NCBI GenBank assembly: GCA_034359265.1
Contig: CP136890.1
Location: 38,972,501 to 39,036,500, forward strand
Source: Canna indica
Lineage: Eukaryota; Streptophyta; Magnoliopsida; Zingiberales; Cannaceae
Direction: 5' to 3'
DNA: 64,000 nucleotides
Within the stretch, counting starts at the first letter, position 1; the number at the start of each line of letters is the position of its first letter. The notes beneath the pieces are model-generated. The model made no database searches and had not been told where the DNA came from. It worked only from the letters and a program-made list of their open reading frames with translations. Below, one piece after another: positions 20,789 through 30,568 of the stretch. The translations under genes were made by a program, and so were the position numbers.

Positions 20789-23416
20789 ATCATAAAGAGA
20801 AGAACCACCACCGATGTTGTCTGGTGAATAAATGTTAGCATGTGTTTCAGCACTTCCAAAGATAGTGTTTGGTCGGAATGAAAGAATATCGGGCTTTGGT
20901 CAAACACATAACTGGGTGAAAAAATGTATCTTTTGGGAATTGCCGTATTAGAGTTCATTATTGATTCGACATAATTTGGACATCATGTACAATGAGAAAA
21001 ATGTGTTTGATAATTTTTTTAACACTTTGATGGATGTTTTCAGGAAAACTAAAGATAATATCAAGGCCCGACATGATCTGAAAATACAGGACTCAGATTG
21101 TTGGGTGTTTCGTGCCGATACCCCGAAGTTCAATCGGTAGGCTTCGTTCAGCATTCTGTTCGAAAAATCTTGCAATTCTTTGCATTAGTCTATCGAAAAT
21201 AACACGATTAACAACTTCTCCCATCACAGTGAATGTTCTGGAGTGGCTCGGGACTCAGATTACTGGGTGTTTTGAGCCGATACCCCGAAGTTCAATCGGT
21301 AGGCTTCGTTCAGCATTCTGTTCGAGAAATCTTGCAATCTTTGCATTAGTCTGTCAAAAATAACTCGATTAACAACTTCTCCCATCACAGTGAATGTTCT
21401 GGAGTCGCTCGGGACTCAGATTTCTGGGTGTTTCGAGCCGATACCCCGAAGTTCAATCGGTAGGCTTCGTTCAGCATTCTGTTCGAGAAATCTTGCAATC
21501 TTTGCATTAGTCTGTCAAAAATAACTCGATTAACAACTTCTCCCATCACAGTGAATGTTCTGGAGTCGCTCGGGACTCAGATTTCTGGGTGTTTCGAGCC
21601 GATACCCCGAAGTTCAATCGGTAGGCTTCGTTCAGCATTCTGTTCGAGAAATCTTGCAATTCTTTGCATTAGTCTGTCAAAAATAACTCGATTAACAACT
21701 TCTCCCATCACAGTGAATGTTCTGGAGTCGCTCGGGACTCAGATTGTTGGGTGTTTCGAGCCGATACCCCGAAGTTGGAGTTACAAGAGGTCAACAAATG
21801 ATATCTGAAGCCGAAGACCCCATATGTGTTAAATAAACAACAGACGAAAGATGTTTGTCAATGGATCAAAGAACTCAGATTACTCGATGGATATGCCTCA
21901 AACTTATCTCGATGTGTGAACGTCGACGATTGTAAAATATCAGGGATGAAGAGCCATGATTGTCATGTATTCATGCACAGATTGCTTCCGATCGAATTCC
22001 GAGATCTTCTACCTGATAATATTTAGGGTCCGTTGACTGAATTAAGTATGTTTTTTAGAAACATTTGTGCAAATATCATTCGAGTCGAAGATATGTCAGC
22101 ACTTGAAAGTAATATTATTGAAATTATATGCAAGTTGGAGCAATTTTTCCTTCCTGCCTTTTTTGACTCGATGGAGCATCTTCTGATACACTTGGCATAC
22201 GAGGTACGAGTTGGTGGCCCTATTTAATACTGGTGGATGTACTTATTTGAAGGATACATGAATCATCTGAAGAAAAAAAGTAAAGAACACTGCATCTGTT
22301 GAAGGATCAATATCTGAATCGTATATCAACCAAGAAATTTCAACATTCTGCTCATTTTACTTTGAATCGATCGTGCAGACAAGATTTGATTGTATTCCAC
22401 GTAACGACGATGGGGGAGTTCGAGATTCAGATGAGCGTTTAAATATATTCTGTCACTCTGGTCGTGCTTTTGGTTCTCGTTCATCTCGACACTTAAGTGA
22501 CGAAGAGTACCATTTGACATAATTGTACGTATTATTTAATTGTTCAGAGATTAAACAATTCATTGAAATATTTGACATTGAGATGGTGCAAAATTATTCT
22601 ATTCACAGCGATCGGGAATTGGAGAAATTACGAAATCGTGATTTCCCTACTTGGACTCGGGCTTACAACAAAGATCACCGAGCTGAAATAAATAAAAATA
22701 TATTTGAGTTTGTTAGTGGACTATCGCGACAAGTGTCGTTTTACAACGGATATTTTATTAATGGGTATAAATTTCACACGGTTGAATATGCATTTAAAAA
22801 GAAAACTATGAATTCTAGGATCTACGTGTAAGGAACAACATATGTTGAATGTGATATTGATTTTTATGGACCGGTGAAAGAAGTGATAGAATTGCACTAC
22901 TTTGGCTTGAAATCAGTTATCCTATTTAAATGTCATTCGTTCGATACAACAGAAAGGGGCATGAAAGTTCATCAAAAATACAAACTTGTCGAGGTTAATT
23001 ACAAATCAAAATTGGTAGCAAATGAGCCTTTTATATTGGCATCACAAGCCGAACAAGTATATTATGCGAAGTATCCAACTCGAAATAAAAATAGAGCAGA
23101 TTGGCGTGTAGTCTGTAAGACTAAAGCTAGAGGAAGAATTGATCCGATAATAGGAGAAAATGAGCCGATACCTGATGTGACAAATGATTTCTATCAAGAA
23201 GAGGATCCTCCCACAGTAGACCGTATTATTCCAATACTCGAGGATTCAGACACAACGTTAGTTCAATTAGAAGTTGAATATGTTGATGATGACGATTATG
23301 AAGTCGAGGAAGGTGGAGATGAAGAAGTAGAATTTGAAGAAGATAAAGAAGATAAAGAAGATAAAGAAGATGAAGAAGAAGAATTCAAAGACTATTACTT
23401 AGATGATGAGGAATAA
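20785..23416 (+). pseudogene. TNP2-type CACTA transposase remnant
   Basis: Three conserved parts are readable across several frames. The catalytic-domain end is at about 20800-21090 (WVKKCIFWELPY, LIRHNLDIMYNEKNVFDN). The DUF4218-like part is at 21826-22560 (SHDCHVFMHRLLPIEFRDLLP, LTELSMFFRNIC, FDSMEHLLIHLAYE). The DUF4216-like part is at 22700-23130 (VSFYNGYFINGYKFHT, HYFGLKSVILFKCHSFD, PFILASQAEQVYYAKYP). The C-terminus is a long acidic Asp/Glu tail ending at 23416. An array of 162-bp tandem repeats is inserted at 21089-21775, between catalytic and DUF4218 parts. Stops (22024, 22225, 22519, 22829) and frame changes make it non-functional. The N-terminal half is missing. Confidence 0.85.
21089..21775. 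repeat. Tandem repeat, four 161-162 bp units inside TNP2
   Basis: Units start with GGACTCAGATT at 21089, 21251, 21412, 21573 and 21735; four are complete and the fifth stops after about 41 bp at CCCCGAAGTT. Sequence divergence between units is very low by eye. The repeat splits the transposase reading frame at the CCCCGAAGTT site, and coding similarity resumes immediately afterwards at GGAGTTACAAGAGG. Confidence 0.92.
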
Positions 23417-23920
23417 TTATAAAGTATAACTTCTATTAAATCTATCTCTACTATATATATAATTTAATTATATGCTTATTCGACAGCTATGGTGGGTCGA
23501 GGTTATTGCCGGACGAGAGCTTTAGAGTCTCCGATCGGCCAGACTTCAGATGATGCCGCACTTTCTCCTACCGCTGATCCTCATGCCACCGAGGCTAGTT
23601 CATCAAGACGCAGGCAGCCACGCGGGCCGAACATGATTCAGCCTCCGCCATCTGCGGAACAACGTAGATTGATTAGTGTGATCGGGGAGCGGTAATGTAT
23701 TATGAATTATGAATTATATATAATTCATTATATCAAAATATAATATTGTACTTTATTTTTGTTGTGCAAGTTCGAGCAGGAGGATGTCCCTAGGACTGAT
23801 ACATGCATGGGGCACGGCCCACGTGGTCTCACGTGCCCTGTGAGCACATTAACATGCTCTGGCGCGAGTTTGAGGTACGTATTTAAAATTTTTATATACA
23901 TGATGATTAATATTGGTACT

Positions 23921-25207
23921 TGTTGGCCTAAGGTTTTCAACCTTGGTCTTAATCTCGATTTTGATGATAACAAACATGGAACTAATGTTTGAGCAAGAAA
24001 TATTTTCAGGTTACATATCGGTTTGCATGCGACGCCCCCAATCAGAAAAATCACAAAAATCAAGAATCGAAGGCTTCAGAGTCGAGCATGTCAAAATTAG
24101 TTTAGAACTTAATTTATTTTATTGCAAATGTTCCTAAGCCTTAGTTTAATGTCCTCATTGAGTTCACAATCCAAAAAACCAAACCCCAAACCCTGAAAAC
24201 TTAAAAACTAGAAAAATTAAAAAACGGTCTTGAAAAACGGTCTTGGAGGGCTACATAGTTTAGATTTTTTTACCATAAAAAAACTCAATAATTGTTCCTT
24301 AGGTAAAAACAAATTAAAGACATATTTTAAATGAATTTTTGGAAATCGTTAATCTAAAAAAATAAGACTTGAAAGACTAGAAACCTTCAAACTACCCAGA
24401 ATTCCCAGAATGCCACCAAATGGCTCTTTTTCAAATTAAAGAAGATTTGAATGGCTTTTTGCTTCCATACCCCAATACCAACTCTATAAATATACCCAAA
24501 ACTCCTTCCTAAGGCTCCCAACTATTCATTGAGCCATTCTAATAATATTTGGAGCCTTTCTTGAGTCATTTCTCTCAAACCTTAGCTTTGAGCTTCTACC
24601 TCGTTGATTGAGCCTTCAACCTTGAGTTTCATCATCAAAGGCACTAAGAGGAAGCTAGGATCTTGCGTTGGATCTAAGTATTATATTGATTGTGTTTTTG
24701 TTCCATTTATATTTGTATTTTGTTGTTATTCTCATTGTATATCTAGTTGTGAAAACCTAGGGTGCTAGATTTGTGTGTACTGTGGTAGCCTTGGTGTAGA
24801 GGCTTAAATCCACCGGTGTAAACTTAGTTTGCTAGGATTAGTTTTGTAATCCTTAGAATAAGAGGTGTTGGAGGTACTCTCGGGTGTGAGAGTAACCCTC
24901 GGTTGTGAGGGTCGGTGCCTTAGCTTGTAAATCCTTTTATATGATACACTTAATCTAGTAAACTAGAGTTTGAAATCCTAAGCAGGGTGCTTAGGTAGTG
25001 GAGTAGGCATTGGGGCCGAACCACTATAAATTCATTATGTTAGCATTGCTCTTGTGCGTGTTTGATTACTTGTTATTTATCTTGCTTTCGCTTGCTCTTA
25101 AATTATGATTTGCCTAAAGTAATCAAGAAATGGTCAAAACCGAATTTAGGCTAAAGTTTTAGTTAACACACTATTCATCCCCCTCTAGTGTGGTTATTCA
25201 ACTTACA
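23921..25207 (+). repeat. 5' LTR of Copia element B
   Basis: TGTTGGCCTAAGG...CAACTTACA. It carries a TATA box (CTCTATAAATAT, about 24483) and the group phrase GGAGTAGGCATTGGGGC at about 25000. The 3' copy is 29190-30394; the 5' copy is longer, chiefly because the 3' copy lacks part of the region after AGGAAGCTA (around 24660-24790). Confidence 0.93.
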
Positions 25208-25209
25208 TT

Positions 25210-25221
25210 TGGTATCAGAGC
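25210..25221 (+). promoter_or_regulatory. Primer-binding site of element B
   Basis: TGGTATCAGAGC, three bases after the 5' LTR, is a perfect complement to the 3' end of plant initiator tRNA-Met. Confidence 0.9.
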
Positions 25222-25274
25222 GGATTGTGGATTGAGATTTCATCATCTCATCTACATCTAGCTTCGATCCTAGA

Positions 25275-26753
25275 ATGACACTAGAGAGTATAATGTTTGC
25301 ACCACCTAGGTTTGATGATGTAAATTTTGGTGTTTGGAAGAGTAGGATGTATACATTTCTTAAAACACAAAGTTTAGATCTATGATGCATGCTAAAGAAT
25401 GAATATGTTGATCCCACCATTGATATTAATGAGTGGACTCAAGAACAAGTTAGATTGTTTGAAGTGAATGCTAAAACAATGCACTTTCTATATTGCTCAT
25501 TCTCAAATGGTATACTTGAAAAGGTTATGCATTATTCATCCGCATTCGCTATTTGGGCTTGTTTAAACATGCTATATGACTATGCAAAAACCGAGGAGCT
25601 TATCACTTTAGATGAGGGTGGTGATGACAATTGTCATCCCCCTAGTACTAACATGGTTTTTGAAGCTCATAGTGTCTCTAGTCAAAGGAGCACTAAAAAT
25701 CTAAAGAGGAAGGTTATATGCTACTTGTGCAAGGAAAAAGAGTACATTAAAAAGAATTGCCCTTCCTTGGAGAAAAGAGTCAAGAGGAGAACAAGTGATT
25801 CATCATCCACCTACGAATCACATGAAGCACCTTCTTGTGATGATGAAGAAGCTACTTCTCACCTATGCCTCATGGGATTCAATGATGAGGTAAAATCTTC
25901 AACTTCACATCATCATGAAAATTTTGATAGTGATGGTAGCTCTTGTAGTTCCCTTAACATGTATTACGAGGAGTTAGTAGAAGAATGTCAAAAAATGTAT
26001 GTCATGCTTTTAAAGAAAAATAAGGTAATTAAAAAAATAAAAAAGGAAAACTCTAAACTTAGTTCTCATGTGCATGCTTTAGAATTAGAAAATGAGAAAA
26101 CGAATACTAGCTCATTTAATCCTTGCCATGATGATTTGAAGCTAGAAATTAAAGAGTTGAAAAGCCAAAATAATGATTTGGAAATTGAGAATAATGAAAT
26201 GCTAATTAATAATTCAAAATTTAGAAATGAAAATAAAAATTTGAGAACAAAAAATAATGAGTTGGAGAATAGATTAAAGCATGAAAAGAATGATTTCAAA
26301 AGTGATTTCAAGATTGAGAATGAGAACTTGAAATTTGAAAATATGAAAATCAAAAATGAAAATTGTATGTTGAAATCTCAATTACATGCCTTACATAAGT
26401 CTATGAATGATTTAAAAAATGAGGTTTTGATCTTGAGTAGGAAAGTTAATATTCATTGTTTTAAGAACTCTAGAAATCAAAATGTCTCATTTAGAAAATC
26501 TCAAAAGAAAAATGTTTATTTTAAGAATGTTCATGCTCATCATAGTTCACATGTCAAGCATTCTAATGATAGATCTCATATCCATAGAAAAATTGAAAAG
26601 AAGTTTAATGGACATTGCTTTTGTTGTGGTATTTTTTGCCATGCTATCTATGATTGCGCATTGAAGAGAAATCTAAGTGTTGCTAGGATACTTTGGATTC
26701 CTAGGTCAACTCACCCCCAAGGACCCAAAGCCATTTGGGTACCAAAAGTCTAA
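25275..26753 (+). pseudogene. gag of Copia element B
   Basis: Starting at the ATG at 25275 (MTLESIMFAPPRFD), the frame runs to 26753 with one internal TGA at 25383; downstream it is open for 454 codons from 25389. The N-terminal part resembles the UBN2/Gag core of Copia elements (FDDVNFGVWKSRMYTFL; WTQEQVRLFEVNAKTMHFL) but appears shortened after MLYDYAKTEE. A first zinc knuckle reads CYLCKEKEYIKKNC, with Tyr in place of the expected His. A long Asn/Glu-rich coiled coil follows (about residues 200-345 from 25389), then a complete second knuckle CFCCGIFCHAIYDC and a C-terminus containing IWVPKV. Two knuckles around a coiled coil is the layout also seen in element G. The product would bind and package element RNA. 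Confidence 0.85.
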
Positions 26754-27028
26754 TCTTCTTTTGTAGGGGGAGCTACCACACAAGTGTAAAGGAAATTGAA
26801 GAATTAAAGTTGACCATGAACTTGAATGAAAAATCTATTATTGGTTGCAACTTCAAGTCATCATGATGCCTAAGGTTTGAAAAAATGACATCTTAAGTAA
26901 TCCGGTATCATCTCCTTACTTTGCTTTGTTCCATTCAAGTCGGTGTGTATGATACTTGTGTAATTCGAGTAGATTTTATCCGCTCTTGATATGGTTTTAT
27001 CAAATATTTTTTTTATTTTTGGTTTCCC

Positions 27029-27140
27029 GGTCTCTTCGGAGACCTATGTAGCCTATAACAAGCTCATGCGACCTTGCGGTTCTAAACGTAGGCTAATTGT
27101 GGCCTTTCGGTTTTCAACCAATAGGAAGGGTTGGAGATCT
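27029..27140 (+). ncRNA. Conserved hairpin-rich block downstream of gag in element B
   Basis: About 112 nt are strongly conserved with 54437-54549 of element G, more than the flanking DNA. Predicted hairpins by eye: GGTCTC-TTCG-GAGACC (27029-27044); AGCC...GGCT closing a multiloop; ACC-TTGC-GGT; and GGTT-TTC-AACC. Substitutions between B and G keep pairing (TAGCC versus TGGCC against GGCTA; GACC versus AACC against GGTT). No frame is conserved. A packaging or other cis-acting RNA element is possible; this is inference. Confidence 0.5.
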
Positions 27141-29173
27141 TAATTTTTCAAATATTTCATACTTTGAGATCTCTTGATTCATTTTGGTATCATGATACTT
27201 CCTTTTAAAATGAATCCTTACTATATAGCTTGGTTGAGACTTTTGAATGAAACCTTGCACTTAACCCTTGCTATTTAGTATACTAACTTGCTAGTAGTCA
27301 CATATTTCCATTATGCTACTAATGGTTGTTGCTTGCAAGTTATCAAAAAATTGATGGAATGCTAATAGATTGAAATTAGAACGAGAGTTGACAAGTTTGA
27401 CAAAATTTATCATAAATGAGGTATGATCTTGACTTTTATTAAAATAGAGTTTAATTACCTCAATAATTATGCTTGAATGATTTCTCTATGCACTCATGAT
27501 TGATTATGCATGATAAATGTTTGAAGTTTCATGAGTAGGAAATTTTTTGATAACTTAGGCCACTTCATGATGTTGATATTAAATGGAATTGGACTATGTT
27601 AAAATCCTTTATTAGAGACTTAATTTTAAGTTAAAAGTTTATGAACATGTTTAGATGTGTTAATGATTCATTGCCATGCATTTAAATTTCAAAAATCATG
27701 AGTAGATGAACAAAGTGATAACTAGATCACTTTAGGGGACTTAAACTTGAAAAGTTTGGTCCAAGTCAATAAATCGACTTGGACAATTCATTTTAAGTCC
27801 AAACTTCATAAACATGTTTAGGAATAGGTATGATATGTTTCCATGCTTTTAAAATAACAAATTCATATAGATATGGATAAAATGACATAGAGACCATTTC
27901 ATGATAACATCTTTTGAACCAAGTTGACCAAAGTCATCAAATTGACTTAGTGGTCTCATTTTCAATCCATATTTGAGGAAACATGTTTAGATTTACTCAT
28001 ATTAGGTGTCCATAGGTTTAAATTTGGAAAGTCATGAGTAAATGATAAGATTGACACTTAGCAAGTTTTATGATAACTAGCTTATTTTAGAATGAAACAA
28101 TGCTAGGTTGATATCTTGACTTCAGGACATAATTTTCTTCTCAAACTTGACATACACTCTTTAGATGATGACCATTATGTGGTGTCATAAAAGTTTGAAT
28201 AAAAATTGAACATGTTTTAAAAAATAATTGAAAATTACGGAAATGCCATTGAAATTTTAATATTTTAGTATTTTAAGTTATTTCTAGAAAAATGTAGAAA
28301 ACTGATTTTGCGATGATTCTTGAAACCACACTTTAATTGAATAATCTAGTTTATTGTGTAAAAGTTTAAAAAAGTTACATCATGAATATGATTTATAATG
28401 GAATTTTGAAGTTGAATTTCGGAAACACAGTATCACTTATTTGAAATACCCACTTTTTCGATACTTTGATTTTTCATCAAAAACTTCAAATAAAAACTCA
28501 CGTATACCATTTTGATTCAATGTCTAATATCATTCACATCATTGCTTGAGTAAAATCATTTCTAGGAATGATTTTGATAACTTGAATGATAGCTAGAAAT
28601 ATTGATTTTTTCATTGAAATCAAGATAGAATGAAAAACGAACTTAAAAATTCATTTTGAGCCCAAACTTCACAAACATGTTTAGATTTAACTAATGTTAG
28701 GTGTTCATGTGTTTAAACTTAAAAAACCATGAGTAAATGATAAGGTTGATGCTTAGCTAGATTCATGTTAAATGCTTATTTTTGAATGAAATCATGCTAA
28801 GGTCATATTTTGACCGAGACTTGAATTTATGCATGATGCCCGAACTTGGATTTTATTTATCATTTCTTGCTATCGTGTATGTTTTAGTCTCATATTAGAT
28901 ATTTGGTTTTCATCCCTTTGGTTAAGATCTTCATGCTTCATGAAAAATGTTTTAGAGTCTCAACTTTGATTAGATTGACTTTTCTTGCCCTTTTTGATTG
29001 ATGTCAAAAAGGAGAGAAAAATATAGGTTAAAAGGAAGATAATATAGAAAAATCACGCATATAGATATTGGATGTTTATTTTCATGGATATGCATGTTGA
29101 TAGGGGGAGAAATCCCATAATTAACTTCCTTTGTGCTTATATGAAAATATTTTTTTAAGGTTGTTTGTCATCA
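27141..29173. other. Non-coding 3' internal region of element B
   Basis: AT-rich sequence without Pol motifs. Recurring phrases such as AAACATGTTTAGATTTA and CATGAGTAAATGATAA occur at roughly 300-bp intervals, suggesting old internal duplications. A purine tract CAAAAAGGAGAGA (about 29004-29016) resembles the terminal polypurine tract and could be a second plus-strand primer. Confidence 0.55.
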
Positions 29174-29189
29174 TCAAAAAGGGAGAGAT

Positions 29190-30394
29190 TGTTGGCCTAA
29201 GGTTTTTAAACTTGGTCTTAATCTCGGTTTTGATGATAACAAACATGGAACTAATGTTTGAGCAAGAAATATTTTCAGGTTATATATCGGTTTGCATGCG
29301 ACGTCGCCAATTGGAAAAATCATAAAAAATCAAGAATCGAAGGCTTTGGAGTCGAGCATGTCAAAATTAGTTTAGGACTTAATTTCTTTTATTGTAAATG
29401 TTCCTAAGCCTTAGTTTGATGTCCTCATTGAGTTCACAATCCAAAAAACTGAACCCCGAACTCCGAAAACTTAAAAACTAGAAAAATAAAAAAATGATTC
29501 TAAAAATTTCTAAGTATAGGGGGCTCCTTGGAGGGCTACATAATTTAGATATTTTTTTGCCATCAAAAGACTCAATAAATGTTCCTTAGGTAAAAACAAA
29601 TTAAATACATATTTTTAAAGAATTTTTGGAAATCGTTAACCTAAAAAAATAAGGCTTGAAATGCTAGAAACCTCCAAACTACTCAGAATTCCTAGAATGC
29701 CCCCAGTTAGTTTTTTAAAAAACTGTCCAGAATTCTCAGAATGTCCCCAAATGACTTTTTTCAAATTAAAGAAGGTTTGAACGGCTCTTTGCTTCCATAC
29801 CCCAATACCGACTCTATAAATACACCAAAAATTCTCTTCATAAGGCTCCCAACTATTCATTAAGCCATTCTAACAATATCTGGAGCATTTCTTGAGTCAT
29901 TTCTCTCAAACCTTAGCTCCGACCTTCTACCTCCTTGATTGAGCCTTCAACCTTGTGTTTCATCATCAAAGGCACCAAGAGGAAGCTACTTAAATCCACC
30001 GGTGTAAACTTAGTTTGCTAGGGTTAGTTTTGTAGTCCTTAGAATAAGAGGTGTTGGAGGTACTCTCGGGTGTGAGAGTAACCCTTGGTTGTGAGGGTCG
30101 GTGCCTTAGCTTGTAAATTGTCTTGTAGGATACACTTAATCTAGTAAACTAGAGTTTAAAATTCTAAGTGGGGTGCTTAAGTAGTGGAGTAGGCATTAGG
30201 GCCGAACCACTATAAATTCATTATGTTAGCATTGCTCTTGTGTGTGTTTGAATACTTGTTATTTATCTTGCTTCCGCTTGCTATTAAATTGTGATTTGCC
30301 TAAAGTAATCAAGAAATGGTTAAAACCGAATTTAGGCTAATGTTTTAGTTAACACACTATTCACCCCCCCTCTAGTGTGGTTATTCAATTTACA
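29190..30394 (+). repeat. 3' LTR of Copia element B
   Basis: It starts TGTTGGCC directly after the polypurine tract CAAAAAGGGAGAGAT (about 29175-29189) and ends TTTACA followed by the target duplication GTACT. A TATA box CTCTATAAATAC lies at about 29815. Confidence 0.93.
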
Positions 30395-30568
30395 GTACTG
30401 ACATTATTATTTTGCAGGCTCGCTATACATGGCCAGAGGACTAGAGGCCCTTTATTTACAATGCGTGGGAGGCCATTTCCTGACAGAAGTACAACTTCCA
30501 TATGGGTAGGCCCGGACACAGGCAATGGCTCGAGCTGGGGTCACAAACATAGCGGAGACTTTGGGATA

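Larger units (their letters stand above)
23921..30394 (+). mobile_element. Gag-only Copia retrotransposon B (non-autonomous)
   Basis: A complete 6.5 kb element with LTRs of 1287 and 1205 bp (TGTTGGCC...TTACA) and a perfect duplication GTACT (23916-23920, 30395-30399). The primer site is TGGTATCAGAGC (25210-25221), the polypurine tract about 29174-29188. The only gene is a Maximus/SIRE-like gag; about 2.4 kb downstream holds no protease, integrase, RT or RNase H. This matches the published TR-GAG class of terminal-repeat elements encoding only Gag, which is inferred to borrow enzymes from relatives. Element G (52482-59963) has the same organisation. Confidence 0.93.
23489..30568 (+). pseudogene. 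Second CACTA gene remnant (TNPA/transposase-associated), split by element B
   Basis: A short frame (23489-23692) encodes a basic, Pro- and Ser-rich N-terminus starting MVGRGYCRTRA with SSRRRQPRGPN. A second possible exon runs about 23768-23875, ending in LWREFE before a GT donor (GAGGTACG). After element B the frame seems to resume at an AG acceptor (TTTTGCAG, 30417) with YTWPED and FIYNAWEA, resembling the tryptophan pattern of plant Ptta/En/Spm transposase-associated proteins. Element B would then lie within an intron. The solo LTR at 30569 ends the readable part. The exon assignment is tentative. Confidence 0.45.

Noticed and set aside
22523..23416. Independent host genes (102- and 180-codon frames)
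   Set aside because: They match the DUF4218/DUF4216-like C-terminal part of TNP2 transposase and the acidic tail, so they are pieces of the CACTA pseudogene.
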